Assembly: GCA_003451785.1 (NCBI GenBank)
Contig: DMJL01000192.1
Location: forward strand, 572 to 8,823
DNA from: Bacteroidales bacterium
Lineage (GTDB): Bacteria; Bacteroidota; Bacteroidia; Bacteroidales; UBA7960
Direction: 5' to 3'
Length of the DNA: 8,252 nucleotides
Of the stretch, positions 1 to 6,088 are shown one piece after another (the first letter of the stretch is position 1; each line of letters begins with the position of its first letter). The position numbers were made by a program, and so were the translations under genes. The notes below the pieces were generated by a model. It had not been told where the DNA came from. It made no database searches and saw only the letters and a list, made by a program, of their open reading frames with translations.

Positions 1-885
1 AAAATTTTCGAAGAATTTGCCTATTATCTCATTGCTATTGCTAGGAAGGATAGAGCGAATGATGATTTTCAAATCAAAGGGCAGGTATATGCTTTTGATT
101 CCACAACTATAGATCTTTGCCTGAGTGTCTTTTGGTGGGCTAAATTTCGAAAGCACAAAGGGGGCATTAAGCTCCATACCTTGTTTGATGTTAACACCCA
201 AATACCTGCATTCGTGCATATTACACCTGCCAGTGTTAATGATATAAATGCATTGGATGTGCTAATTTATGAGCCTGGTTCCTACTATATTCTGGATCGG
301 GGTTATGTAGATTACACTCGGCTGTACAAAATAGCTCGGCACTCTGCGACTTTCTTAGTTAGAGCAAAAAGCTATCTGAGATTTAATCGAATGTATTCCC
401 GAAAGTGTGACAAATCAACTGGCATTAAATCAGACCAAATAGGAAGGCTTTCAGGGTTCTATGCATCAAAGCAATATCCAGAAAAGATAAGAAGGGTTAA
501 ATTTTATGATGAAGAAACAAACAAAACCTTTGTTTTTCTGACCAATAACTTAGATATAACTTCAGAACAAGTAGCTAATCTGTATAAAAGTCGTTGGCAG
601 GTTGAACTATTTTTTAAATGGATTAAGCAACACCTTAAAATAAAAGCATTTTGGGGTACATCCGAAAATGCAGTTAGGATACAGGTGTATTCAGCACTAA
701 TTGCATATTGCCTGGTAGCAATTATTGGATCGAAGCTTAAAATTGACCGTTCAACTTACGAAATTCTACAGGTCTTGGGCATATCTCTTTTAGATAAAAC
801 ACCTGTAAAAGAGCTACTTACAAACATGGATTACAAAGAAGTCAAAGAGCAGGTTGGTAACCAACTGAAACTCAATTTATTTTAA
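1..885 (+). CDS. IS4-family transposase, 5' end cut by window edge
   Basis: The frame is open from base 1 to the TAA at 883-885, giving 294 visible residues. There is no real start inside the window: the TTG at 181 is an internal codon, because conserved sequence continues upstream of it. The catalytic DDE triad of IS4 enzymes is visible. The first Asp lies in FDSTTID (codon 97-99), the second in YILDRGY (codon 295-297), and the Glu (604-606) sits in an exact Y-x2-R-x3-E-x6-K signature (YKSRW..E......K) followed by a helical C-terminal tail ending NQLKLNLF. The enzyme cuts and joins DNA at the ends of its own element. The visible part shows no frameshift or stop, so the copy may be intact. 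It is convergent with the downstream glycan gene. IS4 family membership is firm; the subgroup is not resolved. Confidence 0.93.
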   Translation, partial: KIFEEFAYYLIAIARKDRANDDFQIKGQVYAFDSTTIDLCLSVFWWAKFRKHKGGIKLHTLFDVNTQIPAFVHITPASVNDINALDVLIYEPGSYYILDRGYVDYTRLYKIARHSATFLVRAKSYLRFNRMYSRKCDKSTGIKSDQIGRLSGFYASKQYPEKIRRVKFYDEETNKTFVFLTNNLDITSEQVANLYKSRWQVELFFKWIKQHLKIKAFWGTSENAVRIQVYSALIAYCLVAIIGSKLKIDRSTYEILQVLGISLLDKTPVKELLTNMDYKEVKEQVGNQLKLNLF

Positions 886-900
886 GTGGACAGCCATGAT
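1..900 (+). mobile_element. Right-hand part of an IS4-family insertion sequence (outer end uncertain)
   Basis: The transposase implies an insertion sequence whose left end lies outside the window. The right end should fall shortly after the stop codon. GTGGACAGCCATG directly after the TAA (886-898) is a plausible inner part of a terminal inverted repeat, but the matching left repeat and the target duplication cannot be seen. The boundary at about 900 is therefore a guess, and the element could extend some tens of bases further. Confidence 0.45.
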
Positions 901-924
901 ACTGTATTTCTCCCCAATGGAAGT

Positions 925-946
925 GTAGGTTGTTTTCAACTGCTAC
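925..946 (+). terminator. Weak bulged hairpin downstream of the transposase
   Basis: GTAG-GTTG (925-932) can pair with CAAC (937-940) and CTAC (943-946) around a TTTT loop, leaving a two-base bulge, and the stem is followed by TTT. It lies 40 bases after the transposase stop, so it could end that transcript or be part of the IS end. There is no long U-tract, so the terminator reading is weak. Confidence 0.2.
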
Positions 947-1007
947 TTTCCGCAGATTGAAAATTAAAAAATTATTGTTAATTTACATCTGTTTTTAACC
1001 AAATCCG

Positions 1008-1031
1008 GAATGGTTTACAACAGAACCATTC
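1008..1031 (-). terminator. 8-bp perfect hairpin overlapping the stop codon of the WecA-like gene
   Basis: GAATGGTT (1008-1015) and AACCATTC (1024-1031) are perfect inverted repeats around an 8-base loop. The stem covers part of the stop codon of the minus-strand transferase gene. It may help end or stabilise that transcript, but no U-run follows on the minus strand, so it is not a textbook intrinsic terminator. Confidence 0.3.
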
Positions 1032-2223
1032 AAATTGACTCGTTGATTTTCTTAGATACACTATCGTAACTCTCTACAAAAAATCCATTTTTCTTCCCAT
1101 TACGATGATTTAAATGGGCTTTCCCGTTTTGAGAGAGTGAGAGTTGCACCAAAATATGATATAGTCTCGTTAATATTTTTCTCTTGATCCCAACTGTTGG
1201 CATTAGAATCAAGCATAGAAGCAACACTGCAAAATAAAGAGCACTGACACCTATCACATTGGAAAAAATAAGCGCAAAACTTAAAATTAATACCTGTACA
1301 AAGTAGAGGTAAAGGCACACTATTCGCTGCGAACCCACCACCCGAAGAATAATATGATGGGTATGTCTATTGCAAGGCTTGAAGGGCTTACCGTCTATAA
1401 TTGACCGAAAAAGAAAAATTCTAATAGCATCATACAAAGGGACGGCTAAGGCTGCCATTGCTATGACCGGCGTGTGATTGCCCATGAGCATTACATCCTG
1501 AGTTGTGCTTGTCTGAATAAAACTTAATGTAAGTATTGAAATGGCAAATCCGACGACCATAGAACCTGTATCGCCCATGAATATTTTTGCAGGATACCAA
1601 TTATATACTAGGAATCCAACGAGTGTACCCGACACACAAAATGCCATGAGTGCCTTAGGATATAATCCGATTGAGAGAAACCAAAGACCCAGGAATGCTG
1701 AAACGATTATTCCCAATCCCCCTGCAAGCCCATCAAGACCGTCAATGAGGTTGTAAGCATTTGTTATAACCACAATTATAAACATCGTCAAAAGCCATCC
1801 GAACCAAAGTGGAGTCTCATAGATATTAAAAAGTCCATTGAAGTTGCTAATCACGAGGTCTCCCTGCCACACAACCATAAAGCCTGCAATCAACTGTATT
1901 ATAATCTTATGACAGTACCGAGTACCGACAAGATCGTCTTTCAGGCCTATAAGAAGCATAAGAATGAGCGATGCGATAATTTGCGGAAAAACAGAATACT
2001 CGAAATTAAAACCAATAAACAAGGAAAAAGTGACAATTAAACTCGATGAGATAATCAAGCCCCCCATTGTTGGAACATTACCATTATGTATTTTCCTCCC
2101 CGTTGCTTCATCGAAAAGACCTTTCTGTTTAAGAATAAGAATTAACGATGGCATGAAACGATAGGTAAGAATAAATGCTACAACCATTCCAAATAAGACA
2201 ATTACAGATTCTGGAAAATTCAT
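1030..2223 (-). CDS. wecA: WecA/MraY-family polyprenyl-phosphate sugar-1-phosphate transferase
   Basis: This 397-residue integral membrane protein is predicted to move a sugar 1-phosphate (probably GlcNAc-1-P or a relative) from its UDP form to undecaprenyl phosphate on the inner face of the membrane, the first lipid-linked step of a surface glycan. Family motifs occur in order: the R-x-I-H-x9-GG region near residues 43-55, the Mg-binding DD pair (96-97), NLIDGLDGLAGG (158-169), FMGDTGS (215-221) and the RHTHH motif (286-290) in the large cytoplasmic loop. About ten hydrophobic segments surround them. The length suits WecA/TagO/WbpL-like enzymes rather than MraY, and no murein genes adjoin. 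The ATG at 2221-2223 gives the usual short N-terminal helix; no clear Shine-Dalgarno precedes it. The last roughly 25 residues form a polar tail. Exact sugar specificity cannot be read from the sequence. The gene runs convergently toward the IS4 transposase. Confidence 0.93.
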   Translation of the reverse strand: MNFPESVIVLFGMVVAFILTYRFMPSLILILKQKGLFDEATGRKIHNGNVPTMGGLIISSSLIVTFSLFIGFNFEYSVFPQIIASLILMLLIGLKDDLVGTRYCHKIIIQLIAGFMVVWQGDLVISNFNGLFNIYETPLWFGWLLTMFIIVVITNAYNLIDGLDGLAGGLGIIVSAFLGLWFLSIGLYPKALMAFCVSGTLVGFLVYNWYPAKIFMGDTGSMVVGFAISILTLSFIQTSTTQDVMLMGNHTPVIAMAALAVPLYDAIRIFLFRSIIDGKPFKPCNRHTHHIILRVVGSQRIVCLYLYFVQVLILSFALIFSNVIGVSALYFAVLLLCLILMPTVGIKRKILTRLYHILVQLSLSQNGKAHLNHRNGKKNGFFVESYDSVSKKINESI

Positions 2224-2258
2224 GATAACATATCTTAATTATAGAGATCAATTACCAC

Positions 2259-2266
2259 CAAAATTA
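2259..2266 (-). promoter_or_regulatory. Candidate Bacteroidota -7 box for the WecA-like gene
   Basis: On the minus strand these bases read TAATTTTG, an exact match to the Bacteroidota -7 consensus TAnnTTTG, about 36 bases upstream of the ATG at 2223. A TTTG lies further upstream at 2285-2282 (minus strand), but the gap is 15 bases rather than the usual 19-21, so the -33 half is not convincing. Confidence 0.35.
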
Positions 2267-2524
2267 ACTGTTTTGGAAGAACAAAATGCATTATTTTGCG
2301 ATGCAGCAAAAAAAAAATTATTCAAAACGATGCTTTCATGAAATTTATCACCCTTGCACGATTAACCCGTTTAGTAAAACACTCAAAATGAACCTTTTAG
2401 CCTTTAGAATGGTCGTTTCAGTGTAAAATTCTCAATGTAATACAGATAGTAGCAAAATGATTAATTCTGGAAAATCCTAAATTTTATTAGTTCTGTATAA
2501 AAACACCGTAGTCGAAATTACCGG

Positions 2525-2611
2525 GTCATCACAACGGAGGAATATTAAAGAATTTTAGGCGGAATTTACAATCCCGCTATATAAGAGATCTTTCCCTTCG
2601 GGCGGGATGAC
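2525..2611. repeat. MITE-like 87-bp element with GTCATC...GATGAC ends
   Basis: The stretch starts GTCATCACAAC (2525) and ends GGCGGGATGAC (2611). The outer six bases are exact inverted repeats, and similarity continues imperfectly inward. Inside lies a second exact inverted repeat, ATCCCGC (2571-2577) with GCGGGAT (2602-2608), enclosing AGATCT and CTTCGG. It is non-coding and bears a resemblance, from memory only, to 'GTCATCCCGCCCGAAGGG...' sequences scattered between genes in several bacterial genomes. Only one copy is in the window, so repetition elsewhere is inferred. Confidence 0.35.
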
Positions 2612-2741
2612 ATCATGCACATCGAGGATTATCATGCTCAAAGGTTTGTCTGCACGGAGCGAAGGTATCACCGAATTAAGGGAAGTTTCGAAGGGCACCA
2701 ACCTCCACCTAACCACCTCCAAAAGGTGAATTGGCAAAGTA

Positions 2742-2759
2742 GGCTAATAGCTATTAGCC
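2742..2759. repeat. 18-bp perfect palindrome
   Basis: GGCTAATAGCTATTAGCC is its own reverse complement over all 18 bases. It sits in the spacer downstream of the minus-strand coiled-coil gene. It could be a protein-binding site, a cruciform-forming element or part of a dispersed repeat; the sequence alone does not decide. Confidence 0.6.
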
Positions 2760-2954
2760 ATAAGCAAAAAGTCAACGCACATTTCATTGTCAGAAAACCT
2801 CCACGGATTATTGAAATAGAACCCTTATGCATTAGCGCAATAGTTATTTCGAAACCTTGCCAATTTCCTGCATACTTGGGCATATTATTTTACTTAAAAC
2901 ACTCCCAAATAAAATGTGCAAAAAGGCTTGATAAAAAAAGTGGTATCCCAAAAA

Positions 2955-3911
2955 CTACTTGGCTTCAGGCTCTCTGGATGCGTACCTGAGTTTATCCTCG
3001 TGCCTATAAAGCCTTTCGCTACTACTCTCAATAGCTTTTAGCACAATATCCTTTGCGTTGCTCTCGGCAATTTCTACTCTGGATTGCAACCCTTTTATTT
3101 GGTCGTTCAGCTCTACTACTTTGGTTTCAAGGGCTTTGATTCGCTCATTTCTCAATTGCACTTCCGATCTATAGTCCTTTTCGAGAAGGGCTTTCTCATG
3201 CTTGTAGGAAACTTCCAACTTTTCGGCACAAGATTTTTCTGCTTCTTTTACAGATTTTGCTATCTCCGACGAGAAGTTTTCCGAAAGAATCTTCAATCTT
3301 TTTAGCTCTTCTTCCTGACTTTTCAATGATGCCTCCCTTTCCAGAATATCCTTTTCGAAGTTTTCCTTTCGGGTCTTTAGCTCGCGATCAAGGTTACTTT
3401 TTTTAAGATTGTAATCGTCTTCATCCTTCTGCCTTTCCCTTTTGATTCGATAGCTGTACTCATCTTCTTCTCGCTTTCGCTCTTTGTCGCGATTTTCTTT
3501 CTCGCTTTTCCAATTTTCGCGCATCTCTTGGGTCTCTTTTTCGAAAACGGATTTTTGCTGATGATGCGCTTCTATCAACACTCCCAGAGACTCTGCCCTT
3601 GCTTTTATGCCAAATAGATTTTCTATTTGCTCATTTTCTGCTTTTACGGTCTCTTGCAATTCTTGCAACTTTTTGTTCTCACTCAGAAGCCGCATTTCAA
3701 GTTCGTCAAGGGTTTGCGACAATGCAATTCGCAAATCGGCAACCTCTTTCATCATTTTCGATGAAGACTGTGGGGTGATTTTGTTCTCAGGTTTTACCTG
3801 TTGGGAAACAACAGGTACTTCGAGAGAAACCGTTTGCCGTTCATTGAGCAGAGAGTTATAAGCCTCAAGAATTTCTTGTTTTGAGCTGGTTAATGCAACT
3901 TTCTTTGCCAT
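2955..3911 (-). CDS. Charged coiled-coil protein of unknown function
   Basis: This 318-residue soluble protein starts MAKKVALTSSKQEIL at the ATG 3909-3911. It has no signal peptide and no membrane segment, so it should be cytoplasmic. Residues 1 to about 50 form a short segment ending in a Pro/Gln/Ser-rich linker. From about 50 to 300 it is almost continuously helical and rich in Glu, Lys, Arg and Gln, with heptad-like spacing of Leu/Ile. A central stretch (about 140-200) is extremely charged, with runs such as KERKREEDEYSYRIKRERQKDEDDY and regularly spaced Tyr and Phe. Such proteins often act as scaffolds or as partners of cell-envelope or DNA-organising machinery, but no enzyme domain is visible and no specific function is claimed. 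It follows rmlA on the same strand, with a 152-bp gap. It resembles, as a loose recollection only, uncharacterised SMC-like coiled-coil proteins of other bacteria. Confidence 0.85.
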   Translation of the reverse strand: MAKKVALTSSKQEILEAYNSLLNERQTVSLEVPVVSQQVKPENKITPQSSSKMMKEVADLRIALSQTLDELEMRLLSENKKLQELQETVKAENEQIENLFGIKARAESLGVLIEAHHQQKSVFEKETQEMRENWKSEKENRDKERKREEDEYSYRIKRERQKDEDDYNLKKSNLDRELKTRKENFEKDILEREASLKSQEEELKRLKILSENFSSEIAKSVKEAEKSCAEKLEVSYKHEKALLEKDYRSEVQLRNERIKALETKVVELNDQIKGLQSRVEIAESNAKDIVLKAIESSSERLYRHEDKLRYASREPEAK

Positions 3912-4063
3912 GACTTATTCAATATTAAATCGCTTGGAAGTAAAACCAATGGGTTTATAGTAAAAATCTTCTTCGCTTTATTTGAACTTTATATACCTAA
4001 AACAAAGTGCAGGAAATTGGTTCCGTAATTCACACATCACGACTATAACATTTTGTGCATCAA

Positions 4064-4936
4064 CTATCTCACCAGCTTCTTCAGATATTCTGCATAGCTG
4101 CTTTTACCAAGTGCTTCAATGTTTTTCTGAAACAATTCTTGGTTGATAAATCCCATACGAAGTGCTATTTCTTCTGGGCAAGATATCTTGAGCCCGGTGC
4201 GGCTTTCGATAACCTTGACAAACTCTGTAGCTTCGCTTAAAGCTTGATGGGTGCCGGTATCGAGCCATGCAAAACCACGGCTCAGAATTTCCATTTTGAG
4301 TTGGCCACGGTGCAAGTACTCTTGATTTACGGTGGTTATCTCCAACTCGCCCCTATGGGAAGGTTTTACATTCTTTGCTATCTCCACCACACTATTTGGG
4401 TAATAGTACAATCCGGTAACTGCAAAATTGCTTTTGGGTTGCGCGGGCTTCTCTTCGATGCTAAGCACATTTCCGTTATTATCTACTTCGGCTACGCCGT
4501 AGCGTTCGGGGTCTTCAACATAGTAACCAAACACTACAGCCTTCGACTCTTGTTCTACTGTTTCTACAGCATTGCGAAGGATAGCCGGCAATCCGGCTCC
4601 ATAGAATAGATTGTCGCCCAGCACCATACACACCGGATCGTTACCGATGAACTCTTTGCCAATAATAAATGCTTGGGCTAATCCTTCGGGGCGTGGCTGC
4701 TCAGCATAGCTAAGTTCTATACCTAAGTTGCTACCATCGCCCAACAGGTTGCGGAAGTTTGGCAGGTCGTGGGGCGTGCTGATAATCAAAATCTGGCGAA
4801 AGCCCGACATCATCAATACCGACAACGGGTAATAGATCATGGGTTTGTCGTAAACCGGGAGCAGCTGCTTTGAGATTACTTTGGTTACAGGGTGCAGCCT
4901 GGTTCCGGCTCCGCCGGCGAGAATGATGCCTTTCAT
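4064..4936 (-). CDS. rfbA: Glucose-1-phosphate thymidylyltransferase (RmlA/RfbA)
   Basis: This 290-residue cytoplasmic enzyme joins glucose 1-phosphate and dTTP to give dTDP-glucose and pyrophosphate, the first step of dTDP-L-rhamnose and related deoxysugar synthesis. Visible are the nucleotide-binding loop GGAGTRLHPVT (8-18), KQLLPVYDKPMI (23-34), the EQPRPEGLAQA substrate loop (79-89), the metal-binding GDN (107-109), EEKP, the RGELEITTVN stretch and WLDTGTH. The length is exactly that of short-form RmlA. I chose the ATG at 4934-4936 (MKGIILAGG). The frame stays open to 5029, but the extra 31 residues merely translate an 8-bp tandem repeat and overlap the end of the next gene, so they are not protein. 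No rmlB, C or D is adjacent. The position just behind the four-helix-bundle gene suggests co-transcription with it. Confidence 0.96.
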   Translation of the reverse strand: MKGIILAGGAGTRLHPVTKVISKQLLPVYDKPMIYYPLSVLMMSGFRQILIISTPHDLPNFRNLLGDGSNLGIELSYAEQPRPEGLAQAFIIGKEFIGNDPVCMVLGDNLFYGAGLPAILRNAVETVEQESKAVVFGYYVEDPERYGVAEVDNNGNVLSIEEKPAQPKSNFAVTGLYYYPNSVVEIAKNVKPSHRGELEITTVNQEYLHRGQLKMEILSRGFAWLDTGTHQALSEATEFVKVIESRTGLKISCPEEIALRMGFINQELFQKNIEALGKSSYAEYLKKLVR

Positions 4937-4947
4937 GGGGGTGGGTT

Positions 4948-4984
4948 GATTGGTAGATTGGTGGATTGGTGGATTGGTGGATTG
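4948..4984. repeat. 8-bp tandem repeat (GATTGGTG), about 4.5 copies, upstream of rmlA
   Basis: Units at 4948, 4956, 4964 and 4972 read GATTGGTA, GATTGGTG, GATTGGTG, GATTGGTG, followed by a partial GATTG at 4980. The array fills most of the 52-bp gap between the four-helix-bundle stop and the rmlA ATG. A related array with the same 8-base phase lies in opposite orientation at 5423-5449. Perfect 8-bp units can gain or lose copies by strand slippage. Confidence 0.9.
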
Positions 4985-4988
4985 AAAT

Positions 4989-5369
4989 TTAGTTTTTTGC
5001 CTTTTTTCGAAGGTAGTTGTTGTATGCATTTATCTTCATTGTCAAAGTTTTGATTAGCTGACTAAGTTCGTTAAAGTCTGATTCGATAATAAGGTTTCTT
5101 TCTAAAAGTCGGCTTGTCCAAAAGCTGGTTTCGGTGGCAGAGCCCCTAGCATAATTATTAAAATTGATCGACTCTTTGAAGTGAAATCTTCCGTAGCCTT
5201 CCGAAATGTTGGCTCCAATAGAATCTGCAGCATCTAAAAACTGATTCCCAATATGATATTGGAAGTTATTAGGTAGCTTTTTGTAAATTTCCCAAGCAAG
5301 AGCTGAAATTTTCAGAGAAACTTGATAAATCTCTAAATTCTCTATTGTATGTCCGTAATTTTCTGTCAA
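4989..5369 (-). CDS. Four-helix-bundle protein (23S rRNA intervening-sequence family)
   Basis: This 126-residue protein shows the layout of the family: an N-terminal NLEIYQVSLKISALAWEIYKKLP helix (11-33), the hallmark AADSIGANISEGYGR (47-61), then ARGSATE (74-80) and two further amphipathic helices. Family members occur in 23S rRNA intervening sequences and as stand-alone genes. They form small oligomeric bundles, and the Avd accessory protein of diversity-generating retroelements is a relative; no biochemical role is firmly known. No ATG exists in the conserved part. The only sensible start is the TTG at 5369, since a TGA lies four codons upstream, so translation is either from TTG or impaired. 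8-bp repeats of one family flank the gene in opposite orientations. There is no reverse transcriptase or rRNA nearby. The family call is strong; function is open. Confidence 0.88.
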   Translation of the reverse strand: MTENYGHTIENLEIYQVSLKISALAWEIYKKLPNNFQYHIGNQFLDAADSIGANISEGYGRFHFKESINFNNYARGSATETSFWTSRLLERNLIIESDFNELSQLIKTLTMKINAYNNYLRKKAKN

Positions 5370-5422
5370 AACTATAATTCAAAAATCAACTATTACTCTT
5401 ACTGGTATAAGGCAGGCTATCA

Positions 5423-5449
5423 ACCAATTTACTAATCCACCAATTTACT
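5423..5449. repeat. Degenerate 8-bp repeat array upstream of the four-helix-bundle gene
   Basis: ACCAATTTACT occurs at 5423-5433 and again at 5439-5449, exactly 16 bases (two units) apart, with ACTAATCC between. Read in eights this is ACCAATTT-ACTAATCC-ACCAATTT-ACT, a degenerate form of the CACCAATC family. On the plus strand it is the reverse complement of the type found at 4948-4984, so the two arrays flank the gene as inverted repeats. Confidence 0.65.
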
Positions 5450-5515
5450 TTTCCCCCATAGCTCCGCCCTTTCAGTCCCATTCACATTTTCAGCGTCGGT
5501 CTTAGCTTGCAACGC

Positions 5516-5523
5516 CAAAATTA
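5516..5523 (-). promoter_or_regulatory. Candidate -7 box for the four-helix-bundle/rmlA transcript
   Basis: The minus strand reads TAATTTTG, a full match to the Bacteroidota consensus TAnnTTTG, in a very AT-rich region. A TTTG at 5551-5548 lies 24 bases upstream, somewhat more than the usual 19-21. Transcription would start near 5509, leaving about 140 bases of leader that include the repeat array at 5423-5449. Confidence 0.35.
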
Positions 5524-5602
5524 TAAAAATAAAATTATCATAATTTACAAATTTTAAAATTTTGTTTTTTTTTTAATGTTTTATGGGCATTTATTATCGC
5601 AT

Positions 5603-5629
5603 AGTCGTAATTTTAAGGCAATTACGACT
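5603..5629. repeat. Perfect 10-bp inverted repeat with 7-base loop
   Basis: AGTCGTAATT (5603-5612) and AATTACGACT (5620-5629) are exact inverted repeats around TTAAGGC. Neither side carries a U-run in the transcribed sense, so it is not an intrinsic terminator. Its place between divergent units, about 80 bases upstream of the candidate minus-strand -7 box, would suit a regulator-binding site or an RNA stem. Confidence 0.7.
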
Positions 5630-6088
5630 GCTAACAAAAAAACAACAAGGTTCCGTTAATTTTCTCTCCTTGGTTTTAGGTCGCTCATAATGAGATAGTT
5701 TGAAATTTATTTTTAAGTACGGGGGGCTTGGGATGAAATTCAGACGATGTATATGAATCGTGTTTACCATAATTTAATTTGCTTCTTTAGATTTTTGTAA
5801 TTGTTTCGACTAAATTTTTCAAACTTGCCAAACCATGAAAACCTTCAAAATCCACAAATGGAAATACAACAACATTGGGTAAAGAAAAAAATAGTTGAAC
5901 TTTCCGTGCTAACTGTATCTACAAATATTTTAAAGGGCACCAGGCCTTTTATCTGCCCAACAAACAGTTGTTTTCTTTGAGACTCGAAAATCAATGGTAC
6001 TTTTTAGTAATATTGTAAAAAAATTTAGTTGCCCATTTGAATTTTTGGGAAAACACTGAAATATACACATAGTTGTGAAGGGATAATT

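Larger units (their letters stand above)
2224..2954. other. 731-bp gene-free spacer with repeat-like sequence
   Basis: I see no credible gene here. The first part (to about 2520) is AT-rich, includes a run of ten A (2308-2317) and probably holds the promoter of the WecA-like gene. The middle (2525-2611) is a MITE-like inverted-repeat element. It is followed by a C-rich stretch of ACCTCC-like words (about 2698-2720) and a perfect palindrome at 2742-2759. Short open frames on both strands (for example 2615-2989 plus, 2555-2737 minus) have odd composition, no ribosome-binding context and overlap these repeats, so they are judged non-coding. Confidence 0.6.
5370..6088. other. 719-bp spacer between divergent transcription units
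   Basis: The spacer separates the minus-strand four-helix-bundle/rmlA unit from the plus-strand 6089-6656 pair. It holds the 8-bp repeat array (5423-5449), a candidate minus-strand -7 box (5516-5523), a T10 run (about 5565-5574) and a perfect 10-bp inverted repeat (5603-5629). No full gene is present. Two short protein-like scraps on the plus strand, 15 codons from the ATG at 5834 and a 39-codon open stretch at 5899-6018, could be gene remnants but are too short to call. No tRNA or other structured RNA gene was recognised. Confidence 0.6.

Noticed and set aside
2555..2737. 60-codon minus-strand frame containing VIPPEGKDLLYSG
   Set aside because: The peptide is a translation of the inverted-repeat element and its flank; such repeats often give open frames by chance.
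2615..2989. 124-codon open frame on the plus strand
   Set aside because: It runs through the MITE-like element edge and the palindrome and into the end of the coiled-coil gene on the opposite strand, has no ribosome site, and its composition is unlike a real protein.
2860..4020. 13-bp inverted repeat (CCAATTTCCTGCA at 2860-2872, complement at 4008-4020) flanking the coiled-coil gene
   Set aside because: A 13-bp inverted match somewhere in an 8-kb window is about as likely as not by chance, and the flanking bases do not extend it convincingly.
4948..4984. CRISPR array
   Set aside because: The unit is 8 bp with no spacers; it is a simple tandem repeat.
4937..5029. N-terminal extension of RmlA by 31 residues
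   Set aside because: The added residues are the translated 8-bp repeat and overlap the end of the four-helix-bundle gene; the enzyme family begins at MKGIILAGG.
4989..5369. Diversity-generating retroelement accessory protein (Avd)
   Set aside because: No reverse transcriptase, template repeat or variable repeat is present, so the general four-helix-bundle family is the safer call.
5932..5958. Competing short stems (AAAGG/CCTTT and GGGCA/TGCCC) suggesting a switch-like RNA
   Set aside because: Both stems are only five pairs long, and no riboswitch class or downstream gene within reach fits.
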